From the NCBI GenBank assembly GCA_964436825.1, contig CAYTEO010000057.1, positions 1 to 13,721 of the forward strand: 13,721 bases of DNA, given 5' to 3'. This document shows, piece by piece, positions 6,261-13,721 of the stretch. Numbering within the stretch: the stretch's first letter is position 1; the number at the start of each line of letters is the position of its first letter. The notes below the pieces were generated by a model. The model was not told the origin of the DNA. It ran no database searches and was given only the letters and a program-made list of their open reading frames with translations. Source of the stretch: CAYTEO01 sp964436825. Lineage in GTDB: Bacteria > Krumholzibacteriota > Krumholzibacteriia > LZORAL124-64-63. A program made the position numbers and the translations under genes.

Positions 6261-9200
6261 ATGAACCGTCTCTCGCCCCACCGGTACCTGCCGGTGATGC
6301 TGCTGTGTGTCCTGATGACGATCCTGGCCGGCAACCTGCCGGCCCTCGCCGCCGGGAACGGGGGAAGCGTCCTGGCCGTCGACCGGGTCGGCCGGCGCCC
6401 GGGCCTCGCCCCGGCCGCCGACATCCTGTCGGTGACCCTCCTTGAGACGTCCGGCGGCCCCGTCCTGCGGATCGCCCTGCTGAGCCTCGCCGACAGCCCC
6501 GTCGGGGTGCGGCCCGGCCTGGAGAAGGCCGACCTGCCCGAGGCGGTCCCGTTGACGGTGACGGCCCGGCCCGCCGGTGGGGCGGCGACGACCCTGGCCC
6601 GGACCCTGCTGGTCCGCCGCGAGGGGCGCTACCTGCCGGCCGCCAAGGCCGTGGCCGCTCCCGGCGACGACCGCGACGCCGTCCTGGTGCCGGTGCCGGC
6701 CGACCTGCTGGCCGGGGCGGCGGACACGACCCCCGTGGTCTTCACCGTCGCGACCGAGGGCGGCGAGACGGTCACGGCAGCCTACCCGCCGGCCAAGGCC
6801 TATGCCGCCAACTGCGCCCTGGTCCTGCACGGCAACCAGGGGCTGGGCTACAGCGACGTGTTCCACGGGCGCGGCGACGACCCGGAGGGGTCGGGCTTCG
6901 ACGAGGCGCTGCAGATCCACCAGGCCACCGGGGTGCCGGGCAACTTCCACCTCTCCGGCCCGCTGCAGACGGTCGCGGAGTGGAACCTCAACAACGGCGA
7001 CGTGCTGGACTTCAACGGCTGGCTCGCCAGCGGAGTCGCCGCGGGCTGGGCGGGCATGATCACCTCGGCCTACGCCCAGCACATCATGCCGTTCGTCCGC
7101 GACGAGATGAACGACTGGGCCGTGCAGATCGAGACCGACATGGTCGCCGCGCGCTACGGCTACACCCCGACCGTCGCCTGGGTCCCCGAGCGGGTCTGGC
7201 TGAACACGAGCGGCTACCCCAGCAGCGGCGTCAGCGACTGGATCGGCGACAACTGGCTGGGCCACGGGGTCGGGGCGGTCATCCTGGACGACGACGTCCA
7301 CCTGCAGGGGCACGACAACCACCAGATCCACACCCTGTACGGCAGCACGCTGCGGCTGGTGCCGCGGGACCGGCAGTTCACCGGCGACATCGTCGGCGGC
7401 AACGGCCAGGCGGCCCTGGACATCCTGACCGGCCTGGCCGGGTCGGGGGTGGGCGAGTACCGGATCGCCGTCTTCGCCGAGGACTGGGAGGCCGTCGCCG
7501 AGATGGGCGGCTGGGCCTCGACCACGCCCTATGCCAAGGAGACCTACGACTGGTTCGTCCAGAAGTGCAGCGACGAGAGCGCCTGGCTGTCGACCTGGAG
7601 GCTGGCCGACGCCGTCGCCAACCCGAACTTCAACGGCGACACCTTCAGCCCGACCCCGGGCACCTACCAGGAGATCGGCGGCACCGACGGCTACGGAGGC
7701 GGCGACAACGGCTGGTACACCCACTGGGCCGGCTGGGTCCCGTGGGCCAACGGCGGCGACGGCGACGGCAACTGCGCCGGCAGCGGGGGCAACTGCAAGG
7801 ACTACGGCACCCTCTGGAACGACGCCTACACGGCCCTGATGGCCGCGCCGGACAACAACGTCTCCCAGGCCGGCTGGTACGTCCTGATGACGAACCTCTA
7901 CGAGACGGCCTGGCACGACGGTCTGGTCGGGCCCATCAGCGGCTGGGAGCACCAGTACTCGGCCCACATCCGCAGTGCCATGATCTACGCCGAGGCGGCC
8001 CACTGGGCGGCCGGCGAGTACGCGACGACGACCGCCGCCTACTTCACCGACATCGACGGCGACGGCTACGACGAGGTGGTCATGCACAACGACCGCCTGT
8101 TTGCCGTCTTCGAGGGGATCGGCGGGCGGTTGACCCACCTGTTCGTCCGGGGGCCCGGCTACGACGACACGGCCATCGGTGACGACAACGTCAACTGGAC
8201 CACCCTGGGCGACTACAACGACGCCAACCACGTGGGCGCCTTCAGCGACGTCGGCCCCAACTACCAGCACGACCTCTACGACCTGCAGATCGTCCAGGGG
8301 ACCGGCCCGACGGTCGTCCTGCGGGCCACCCACGCCGAGGTGAGCAAGGAGATCGTCCTGCGCGAGGGGGAGACCTTCCTGGAGGCCGTCTACCGGGTGG
8401 GACCGGGACAGCACTGGATCCAGAGCGGGTTCTCGCCCTCGCTGGTCGACCTGGTCTGGAACGCCCGCCTGGACCGCATCTGGGCCCCCGACGCCGCCTA
8501 CATGGGCCAGCGCAACCCCGACACCGGGATCTGCGCCGCCTGGATCGTGGGCAGCGCCGGCGCCGGCCACCAGCGCGACTTCTCCGGCACCCTGATGAAG
8601 GGGGACGAGATCACCGCCTCCGGCACCTTCGCCGTCCGCCTGTTCGCCGGCCCCACCTCCGCCCCCGACGGCAGCGGCGAGGTGGCCGAGCTGCGGGCCC
8701 TGGCCAGCGCCCTGACCGACACCATCGGTCCCCGTCCCACCGTCGCCACCTGGTACCCGGGCAACGGGCGCCTGCTGGTGGAGTTCGACCAGCCGGCGGA
8801 TCCGGCGACGGCCGTTCCCGCCGGCCTGGCCATCGACGCCGACGGCGACGGGACGGCCGAGGTGACCCTCGGCGCCGGGACGACGGTCCTGGAGACCGCC
8901 GCCTCCTACCTGCTGACGTTCCAGCTCGACGCCGCCACCGCCGCCGCCGTGGCGGCCCTGGCGCAGGGCGACTGGCTGCTGCTGGTGGACGCCGGCAGCG
9001 TCTCCGACACCGCCGGCAACGGCAACCCGGCGATCACCGCCGCCGACGGGATCGCCGTGCAGCAGGCCGCCGCCACCCTGGTGACGATCGACGGCCGCTT
9101 CGAGGCGGGGGAGTGGGACGGGTTCCTCTGCCTGCCCGACAGCAACGACTCGGCCTGGACCAGCAGCAACGAGATCGACGCCCTGTACCTGGCCTGGGAC

Positions 9201-10043
9201 GACCAGTACCTCTACTTGGGACTGGACGGGATCGTCACCGCCAACTCCTGGCTCGTCTACCTGGACGTCGATCCCGACGGGCCGGGCGGGGAGACGGACC
9301 TGACGGCCATCGACACCTGGGAGCGGGGGACCGTGTTCACGGCGCCCGGTTTCCGGGCCGACTTCCAGTACGGCTGCTACCAGCACCAGTCGACCTGGGA
9401 CAGCGACGGCCTCTGGCGGATCGATTCGCCCACGACGACGACCGACGTCGGCGGCGAGATGATCTCGGCCTTCGACTCCCAGCACCTGTACGGCGACGCC
9501 GGCGGGAGCGAGCTGGCCATCCCCTGGACCACCCTCTACGGGCTCGGGGCGGGGCAGGTGCCGGTCGGCGCCCGGATCTCGGTGGTGGCGTCGCTGTGCT
9601 GGGATCCCGAGCCCGACGGCGTCCTGGGCGGCGACTCGGCGCCCAGCAACCTGGCCGCGGCGCTGCCGACGCTCGACAACGTCTGGACGGTGACCGTCGA
9701 CGCCGACGGCGACGGCGCCCCGGATCCCTTCGGGGCGACGGCCGTCCTGCCGGTGCCGGGCGCGGCGCGGCTGCTGCCGGCCTATCCCAATCCCTTCAAC
9801 CCCAGCACGACGCTGCGCTTCGTCGTTCCCGGCGAGCGGCCCAGCCGCGTCGTCGTCGACGTCGTCGACCTGCGCGGCCGGCGGGTGGCGCTGCTGGTGG
9901 ACCGGCTGCTGGAGCCGGGCGAGCACCGGGTCACCTGGACCGGGCGCGACCTGGACGGCCGTCCCGCGGCGGCCGGCGGCTACCTGTGTCGTTTCCTGAG
10001 CGGGGGACGGGTCCTGACCCGTCCCATCACCCTCGTCAAGTGA
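6261..10043 (+). CDS. Secreted multidomain GH57-type glycoside hydrolase with binding modules and FlgD-like C-terminal domain
   Basis: The 1260-residue protein starts at an ATG after GAGGAGG (6250-6256) and has a signal peptide (about 1-31). Residues about 180-580 follow the GH57 plan of alpha-amylases and 4-alpha-glucanotransferases: H190 in LVLHGNQ (the HQP region), FHLSGPL (229-235), MITSAYAQHIMPF (266-278), WVPERVW (307-313) with E310 as the expected nucleophile, VFAEDWE (404-410) with D408 the best acid/base candidate, and NLYETAWHD (545-553). An N-terminal beta-rich region (about 32-175) precedes the enzyme. After it come a beta-sandwich (about 590-815), a SbsA-type Ig-like domain (about 825-935), a DOMON/CBM9-like module (about 940-1150, IDGRFEAGEWDG onwards) and a FlgD-like tail opening YPNPFNPSTT (1175-1184). 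It probably cleaves or transfers alpha-glucans outside the cytoplasm. The HQP and acid/base regions deviate from consensus, so the exact activity is uncertain. Confidence 0.85.
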   Translation: MNRLSPHRYLPVMLLCVLMTILAGNLPALAAGNGGSVLAVDRVGRRPGLAPAADILSVTLLETSGGPVLRIALLSLADSPVGVRPGLEKADLPEAVPLTVTARPAGGAATTLARTLLVRREGRYLPAAKAVAAPGDDRDAVLVPVPADLLAGAADTTPVVFTVATEGGETVTAAYPPAKAYAANCALVLHGNQGLGYSDVFHGRGDDPEGSGFDEALQIHQATGVPGNFHLSGPLQTVAEWNLNNGDVLDFNGWLASGVAAGWAGMITSAYAQHIMPFVRDEMNDWAVQIETDMVAARYGYTPTVAWVPERVWLNTSGYPSSGVSDWIGDNWLGHGVGAVILDDDVHLQGHDNHQIHTLYGSTLRLVPRDRQFTGDIVGGNGQAALDILTGLAGSGVGEYRIAVFAEDWEAVAEMGGWASTTPYAKETYDWFVQKCSDESAWLSTWRLADAVANPNFNGDTFSPTPGTYQEIGGTDGYGGGDNGWYTHWAGWVPWANGGDGDGNCAGSGGNCKDYGTLWNDAYTALMAAPDNNVSQAGWYVLMTNLYETAWHDGLVGPISGWEHQYSAHIRSAMIYAEAAHWAAGEYATTTAAYFTDIDGDGYDEVVMHNDRLFAVFEGIGGRLTHLFVRGPGYDDTAIGDDNVNWTTLGDYNDANHVGAFSDVGPNYQHDLYDLQIVQGTGPTVVLRATHAEVSKEIVLREGETFLEAVYRVGPGQHWIQSGFSPSLVDLVWNARLDRIWAPDAAYMGQRNPDTGICAAWIVGSAGAGHQRDFSGTLMKGDEITASGTFAVRLFAGPTSAPDGSGEVAELRALASALTDTIGPRPTVATWYPGNGRLLVEFDQPADPATAVPAGLAIDADGDGTAEVTLGAGTTVLETAASYLLTFQLDAATAAAVAALAQGDWLLLVDAGSVSDTAGNGNPAITAADGIAVQQAAATLVTIDGRFEAGEWDGFLCLPDSNDSAWTSSNEIDALYLAWDDQYLYLGLDGIVTANSWLVYLDVDPDGPGGETDLTAIDTWERGTVFTAPGFRADFQYGCYQHQSTWDSDGLWRIDSPTTTTDVGGEMISAFDSQHLYGDAGGSELAIPWTTLYGLGAGQVPVGARISVVASLCWDPEPDGVLGGDSAPSNLAAALPTLDNVWTVTVDADGDGAPDPFGATAVLPVPGAARLLPAYPNPFNPSTTLRFVVPGERPSRVVVDVVDLRGRRVALLVDRLLEPGEHRVTWTGRDLDGRPAAAGGYLCRFLSGGRVLTRPITLVK
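9795..9809 (+). repeat. 15-base identity shared by two FlgD-like domain coding segments
   Basis: TTCAACCCCAGCACG occurs here and again at 12188-12202, each coding FNPST at the opening of a FlgD-like Ig domain. The flanking DNA diverges quickly, so this reflects the conserved protein motif under the same codon bias more than a recent duplication. Confidence 0.6.
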
Positions 10044-10054
10044 GGAGGCCCCTG

Positions 10055-12430
10055 ATGACGAACGGAAGGACATGGCGGGCGGCCCTGCCGCTGCTGCTGG
10101 CCCTGCTGGTGCCGGCGTGGCTGTGGGCGCAGGTCCCCCAGACGATCATCCTCGACGGCGTCAACGATTTCGACCCCGTGAACCTGGTCGACGCCGACGG
10201 CGGTGACACCGAGTTCGCTCCCATCGACCTGGGCGACATCTACTTCACCAACGATGCCGTCAACCTCTACATCGGCTTCGACCACGACCAGGACGGCTGG
10301 GGCGCGGTCCAGCTCGGGATCGCCATCGACGTCGGCACCGCCGACGGCGGGATCGCCGACCCCTGGGGACGCCAGCTCGAGTGGAGCCTGGCCGCCAACA
10401 AGCCCGACTTCATCTTCTACGTCAACCTGGACAACGGCTGGCAGGCCGGCTACCGCTGGGACGGCAGCGCCTGGCAGGAGATCACCCCGGCCGGCCCCGG
10501 CTCGCTGGGCTGGGTCACCGGCACCGCGTTCAAGGAGCTGGGCATCCTGCTGGCCACCCTCGGCGTCGGCGCCGGCGATCCGCTGAACATCGAGCTGTGG
10601 ACCACCCAGGACAGCCCGACCAAGGGTCCCCTGGACGCCGCGGCCAACGACGGCAGCCAGCTGTCCGTGCCCGGGACGACCATCTGGGACGTCACCTCGC
10701 CCATTCCCATGATCGACTACCTGCCCTACACGGTCCAGGGCGCGGCCGACACCGATCCGCCCGTGGTCCTGCGGGCCGTCCACCACGTCGACAGCCAGGT
10801 GGACGTCACCTTCAACGAGCCGGTCGATCCGACCACGGCCCAGACGGCGGGCAACTACAGCGTCACCGGCGCGACGGTCACCGCCGCGGCCGTCGACGGG
10901 ACGAACCCCAACGTCGTCCACCTGACCCTGGACGCCGACATCGGCCCCAGCGCCAGCCTCTATCACGTCGTCGTCACGAACGTCGAGGACCTGGCCGGCA
11001 ATCCCATCGGTGCCGGGAACGAGGCCTGCTTCTTCATCAAGAACATCCTGTTCCGCGGGCGCATGAGCCAGTACCTGCGCAGCAACTCCAACCCGCCCGA
11101 CGGGTTCACCGTCGAGGGCGACCAGCTGCCGCTGACCTGGGCCCTGTGCGACAACGCCCAGATGAGCGATGCCGACGGCGACAGCATCTACGAGTGGGAC
11201 GGGGACTTCTGCGTCGAGGCCGACTGCGACAGCGCCACGGCCAGCGAGACGCTGGAATGGAAGTTCGTCCACAACTGCTCGATCTACGAGCCGCTGGCGG
11301 GCAACCGGATCCACGAGATCACCATGGCCACCGGCGCCTATGACACCATCGACGTCTGGTGGAACGACGAGGATCCCACGCAGTTCACCAGCCACGACAT
11401 CGACGTCGAGTTCTTCGTCGACATGACCGTGGCGGGCTACGCCACCGGCGACACGATCGCCATCAACGGGTCGGAGGCGCCCCTGAGCTGGGCCGTCCCG
11501 TCGCTGACCGTCATGACCGACGACGGGGTCGCCCCGGACGCCGTCGCCGGCGACGGGATCTACTCCGCCCGGGTCCGCTTCCCGGCCGGGACGCACAAGG
11601 ACGTCTTCTACAAGTTCCTCCAGAACGGCCAGTACGAGTGCGCCACGGAGGCCAACCGGCACGTCTACCTCAACGACGCCCTGTTCGGCACGGTCGACAC
11701 CGGCGACCAGCTGACCCTGCCGGTGGTCCACTTCGACCGCTGCTACACGACCTGGCGGCCGGTGGAGGTCGTCTTCCGTCTGGACGTCAACGGCACCGCC
11801 GTGCCGGTGGGGGGCAGCGACGTGGTGGCCGTCAACGGGACCCCGAGCAACCGCGAGCCGGTGAGCTTCAGCTGGGACGTCCCCTCGCTGAACGTCATGC
11901 ACGACGACGGGCTCGGGTTCGACGACGTGCCCGAGGACGGGATCTACACCGTGGCGGTCGTCTTCCCCGACTCGAGCTGGATCGACACCGAGTACAAGTA
12001 CCTGGTCAACGACCAGTACGAGTGCAGCGACCAGGGGAACCGCAACTTCACCCTGGATGCCGACAACCACGACGACGCCGGCAACCCGCAGATCCTGCCG
12101 GTGGACTACCTGCACCAGTGCCAGACCACCGGTGCCGGCGACCCGCTGCCGCAGCGCGTGGTCCTGGACCAGAACCATCCCAACCCGTTCAACCCCAGCA
12201 CGGAGATCCGCTTCACCGTGCACCGGGCCGGGTTCGGGACCCTGGCGGTCTACGACGTGCGCGGCGAGCTGGTGCGCACCCTGCTGCAGGGACGCCTGGC
12301 CGAGGGACCGCACGCGGTCACCTGGGACGGCCGGACCGAGGACGGCCTGCAGGCGCCCAGCGGCGTCTACTTCTACCGGCTGGAACTGAACGGCGAGAGC
12401 AGCGTCCGCAAGATGATGCTCGTGAAGTAG
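10055..12430 (+). CDS. Secreted protein with DOMON-like domain, three CBM20/X25-like repeats and FlgD-like C-terminal domain
   Basis: The 791-residue protein starts at an ATG 11 bases after the GH57-type gene, with GAGGAGG (10042-10048) spaced 6 bases away, so the two are co-transcribed. A signal peptide covers about residues 1-25. Residues about 28-225 resemble the DOMON/CBM9-like module of the upstream enzyme (ILDGVNDFDP, then LYIGFDHDQDG). Residues 233-330 form an Ig-like domain of the SbsA type (DPPVVLRAVHHVDSQVDVTF). Three related beta-sandwich repeats follow, about 332-435, 446-560 and 570-685; the last two share QYEC-x4-NR, and all carry a dD-D-x-x-x-D-G-I/S-Y motif before the central strands. 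They look like starch-binding CBM20/X25-type folds. The tail (707-791) opens with HPNPFNPSTE and ends MMLVK. No catalytic residues were recognised, so it is most likely a non-catalytic alpha-glucan-binding protein. Paired cysteines fit an extracytoplasmic location. Confidence 0.8.
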   Translation: MTNGRTWRAALPLLLALLVPAWLWAQVPQTIILDGVNDFDPVNLVDADGGDTEFAPIDLGDIYFTNDAVNLYIGFDHDQDGWGAVQLGIAIDVGTADGGIADPWGRQLEWSLAANKPDFIFYVNLDNGWQAGYRWDGSAWQEITPAGPGSLGWVTGTAFKELGILLATLGVGAGDPLNIELWTTQDSPTKGPLDAAANDGSQLSVPGTTIWDVTSPIPMIDYLPYTVQGAADTDPPVVLRAVHHVDSQVDVTFNEPVDPTTAQTAGNYSVTGATVTAAAVDGTNPNVVHLTLDADIGPSASLYHVVVTNVEDLAGNPIGAGNEACFFIKNILFRGRMSQYLRSNSNPPDGFTVEGDQLPLTWALCDNAQMSDADGDSIYEWDGDFCVEADCDSATASETLEWKFVHNCSIYEPLAGNRIHEITMATGAYDTIDVWWNDEDPTQFTSHDIDVEFFVDMTVAGYATGDTIAINGSEAPLSWAVPSLTVMTDDGVAPDAVAGDGIYSARVRFPAGTHKDVFYKFLQNGQYECATEANRHVYLNDALFGTVDTGDQLTLPVVHFDRCYTTWRPVEVVFRLDVNGTAVPVGGSDVVAVNGTPSNREPVSFSWDVPSLNVMHDDGLGFDDVPEDGIYTVAVVFPDSSWIDTEYKYLVNDQYECSDQGNRNFTLDADNHDDAGNPQILPVDYLHQCQTTGAGDPLPQRVVLDQNHPNPFNPSTEIRFTVHRAGFGTLAVYDVRGELVRTLLQGRLAEGPHAVTWDGRTEDGLQAPSGVYFYRLELNGESSVRKMMLVK

Positions 12431-12453
12431 CACCGCGGGGGGTTCGTTGCCCG

Positions 12454-12483
12454 GAGGCCCCGGCCGGCGACGGCCGGGGCCTC
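12454..12483 (+). terminator. Strong GC-rich hairpin terminator after the secreted alpha-glucan operon
   Basis: GAGGCCCCGGCC (12454-12465) pairs perfectly with GGCCGGGGCCTC (12472-12483) over 12 base pairs around a GGCGAC loop. It starts 24 bases after the stop codon at 12428-12430. It lacks a run of T residues, having GTCGTCGG instead, as is common in high-GC genomes. Position and strength make a transcription end or 3' mRNA stabiliser likely. Confidence 0.7.
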
Positions 12484-12522
12484 GTCGTCGGTGCGTTTCC
12501 GCACATTCCCCGCGGCCGGGGG

Positions 12523-12551
12523 TCGACGCGCGGTTCCGGCTCCTGTAGCAT
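12523..12551 (+). promoter_or_regulatory. Candidate promoter for the DUF2007 / debranching-like gene pair
   Basis: TCGACG (12523-12528, 4/6 of the -35 consensus) and TAGCAT (12546-12551) are 17 bases apart. They lie downstream of the terminator and about 42 bases before the ATG at 12593, leaving room for a leader with GGGGAGGGG (12581-12589). The -10 hexamer resembles TAGCCT before the transporter operon. The match is modest. Confidence 0.35.
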
Positions 12552-12592
12552 GGGCGGGACGTCACGCTCCACGACAGAACGGGGAGGGGACC

Positions 12593-12913
12593 ATGAAACC
12601 CGACGGCATGGTCGAGATCGCCGTCTACACCACCGACATGGAGGCGCGGGTCGCCGAGGCCTGCCTGCGCGCCGCCGGGATCGAGGCGTTCGTCGACGCC
12701 GACGACTGCGGCGGCATGCGTCCGGAGCTGGCCTACAGCATCGGGGTGCGGCTCTACGTCACCGAGGCGCAGGAGCGGCGGGCCCGCGACCTGCTGGCGT
12801 CCGCCGCGCGGGAGAATGCCGGCCGGGCGGCCTGGACCTGTCCCGCCTGCGGCGAGCGCAACGAGCCGTCGTTCGACGTCTGCTGGCAGTGCGGGACGGA
12901 GCGGCCGGAATGA
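12593..12913 (+). CDS. DUF2007-type putative signal-transducing protein with C-terminal RanBP2-like zinc finger
   Basis: The 106-residue cytoplasmic protein has no signal peptide or membrane segment. The ATG at 12593 follows a very strong purine-rich site, GGGGAGGGG (12581-12589). Residues about 7-70 fit the small DUF2007 fold (VEIAVYTTDMEARVAEACLR, then AGIEAFVDADD, then GVRLYVTEAQERRARDLL), which typically spots a repeated beta-alpha-beta unit. Residues 81-100 match the RanBP2 zinc-finger spacing exactly: W81-x-C83-x2-C86-x3-N90-x6-C97-x2-C100. Such fingers are best known as RNA- or ubiquitin-binding modules in eukaryotes; zinc ribbons on DUF2007 proteins are known in bacteria. Its role is unknown. 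The stop overlaps the start of the next gene (ATGA), so the two are probably co-translated, although a link to glucan metabolism is only positional. Confidence 0.8.
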   Translation: MKPDGMVEIAVYTTDMEARVAEACLRAAGIEAFVDADDCGGMRPELAYSIGVRLYVTEAQERRARDLLASAARENAGRAAWTCPACGERNEPSFDVCWQCGTERPE

Positions 12914-13721
12914 GCGCGCCGACGGGCGACGGACGCCGGCGGCCGTTGCCGTCGCTCCTGCTGCTGCTGCTCGCCGCCGCACTCCCGGTCGCGGCGATCG
13001 CGGCGCCAGCGCCGGATTCCCTCCTCGCCTCCCTGGCCATCCCCGTCACCCGTGACCGTCCCCGCGAGTTCATCTTCACCGACAAGGGCGCCGCCCACCT
13101 CTGCGGCGAGGCGGTGGGGGAGAACGACCGCGCCTACCACGGTTTCGTGGTCGCCATGCACGAGCTGCTGGACGGCTGGGCGCTGCGGCTGGAGGACGGG
13201 GCCGAGCTGTCGGCCCGCACCGCCGCCCGCGCCCGGGTCCGGCCGGACCGGCTGGTGCGCGAGTACGAGCTGCCCGACGGGTCAGTGGTGACCGAGACGG
13301 TCGTCCTGTTCGACCGCGCCGACGGCTTCCAGGTGCGCTACGAGGGGGTGCCGCCGGGGCGGTTCGCCGTGGTGCCGCGGGTGGACATGCGGTTCATCTG
13401 GCGGGTGCCGCGGCCGGAGTACACCGTCGCCTGGGCCGACCGGACCCTGCGGGTCGCCCGCGCCGACCGCCGCGACGCCGCCGACGGCCGCCGCGACCCG
13501 CCCTGGCTGGCCGTGCGCGTGGAGGGGGCCGACGACTTCGTGTCCGCCGGCCGCTACGTGGCGGCGCGCTACCCCAAGGGCGCCGCGCGGCGGGCCATGG
13601 ACCACGCCACGCCGTACGTGCCGGGGGAGATCGTCGGGCACGTCCCGCCGCGGGTGCCGTCGGCCACGGTGACGGTGACCGTCGCGGCCGACACCACCGC
13701 GGCCGCCGCCGCGGCCCGGGC
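12910..13721 (+). CDS. Secreted glycogen-debranching-enzyme-like protein, N-terminal part (3' partial)
   Basis: The frame opens at the ATG overlapping the preceding stop (ATGA) and stays open to the window end, giving 270 codons without a stop. GGAG (12898-12901) lies 8 bases upstream. An arginine-rich start and a long hydrophobic run (about residues 14-32, LPSLLLLLLAAALPVAAIAA) form a signal peptide. Residues about 54-170 resemble the N-terminal beta-sandwich of bacterial amylo-alpha-1,6-glucosidases: TDKGAAHLCGEAVGENDRAYHGFVV, broken as R74-x-Y-H-G78, matches the family's 'sNG.GG......NtR.YHGLLva', followed by LEDGAEL and a TVVLFDRADGF-like strand. The catalytic (alpha/alpha)6 domain would lie beyond the window. 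A signal peptide is unusual, because most such enzymes are cytoplasmic. It would remove alpha-1,6 branches from glucans, complementing the GH57-type enzyme. Identity is inferred from a short motif, so it is moderately sure. Confidence 0.6.
   Translation, partial: MSAPTGDGRRRPLPSLLLLLLAAALPVAAIAAPAPDSLLASLAIPVTRDRPREFIFTDKGAAHLCGEAVGENDRAYHGFVVAMHELLDGWALRLEDGAELSARTAARARVRPDRLVREYELPDGSVVTETVVLFDRADGFQVRYEGVPPGRFAVVPRVDMRFIWRVPRPEYTVAWADRTLRVARADRRDAADGRRDPPWLAVRVEGADDFVSAGRYVAARYPKGAARRAMDHATPYVPGEIVGHVPPRVPSATVTVTVAADTTAAAAAAR

Noticed and set aside
6186..10073. Very long open frame (about 1295 codons) on the - strand
   Set aside because: It mirrors the GH57-type gene. The translation is rich in G, A, R, V, D and Q with no domain, signal peptide or plausible start signal; it is a product of high GC in third codon positions.
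9980..12982. About 1000-codon open frame on the - strand
   Set aside because: It lies antisense to the CBM-repeat gene, crosses the terminator and the next gene, and shows only low-complexity GC-biased sequence.

Overview
The window is about 13.7 kb of high-GC bacterial DNA, with all convincing genes on the + strand. Several secreted proteins end in a FlgD-like Ig domain, two of them with a PNPFNP-type opening. Together with the GC-rich composition this suggests an uncultured FCB-group lineage of the Eisenbacteria or Krumholzibacteriota type. That placement rests on domain style, not on a marker gene.

Layout: (1) 1-2258 holds the 3' end of a gene for a secreted FlgD-tailed protein, then a secreted seven-bladed SBBP-type beta-propeller with its own FlgD-like tail. 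(2) 2366-5332 is a tight three-gene ABC importer operon of the maltose/oligosaccharide (MalEFG) class: lipoprotein binding protein and two permeases. No ATPase gene is present. The first gene looks leaderless. (3) 5333-5542 is the longest non-coding stretch. It has an extended -10 promoter candidate and a transcribed leader with a strong hairpin. (4) 5543-12430 is a second operon of three secreted proteins: a small two-domain X25/CBM-like protein, a 1260-residue GH57-type glycoside hydrolase with binding modules and a FlgD-like tail, and a 791-residue protein with three CBM20/X25-like repeats and a FlgD-like tail. A strong GC-rich terminator follows at 12454-12483. (5) 12593-13721 holds a DUF2007 protein with a C-terminal zinc finger, overlapped by the start of a secreted protein that looks like the N-terminal domain of a glycogen debranching (amylo-1,6-glucosidase) enzyme. 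That gene runs off the window.

Read together, regions 2-5 look like an alpha-glucan (starch, glycogen or maltodextrin) utilisation locus. Secreted proteins carrying C-terminal tails would bind and cleave the polymer outside the cytoplasm, and the ABC importer would take up the oligosaccharides. The enzyme families support this; the actual substrate and the cell-surface location are inferred. I saw no tRNA, rRNA, CRISPR array, insertion sequence or phage gene.
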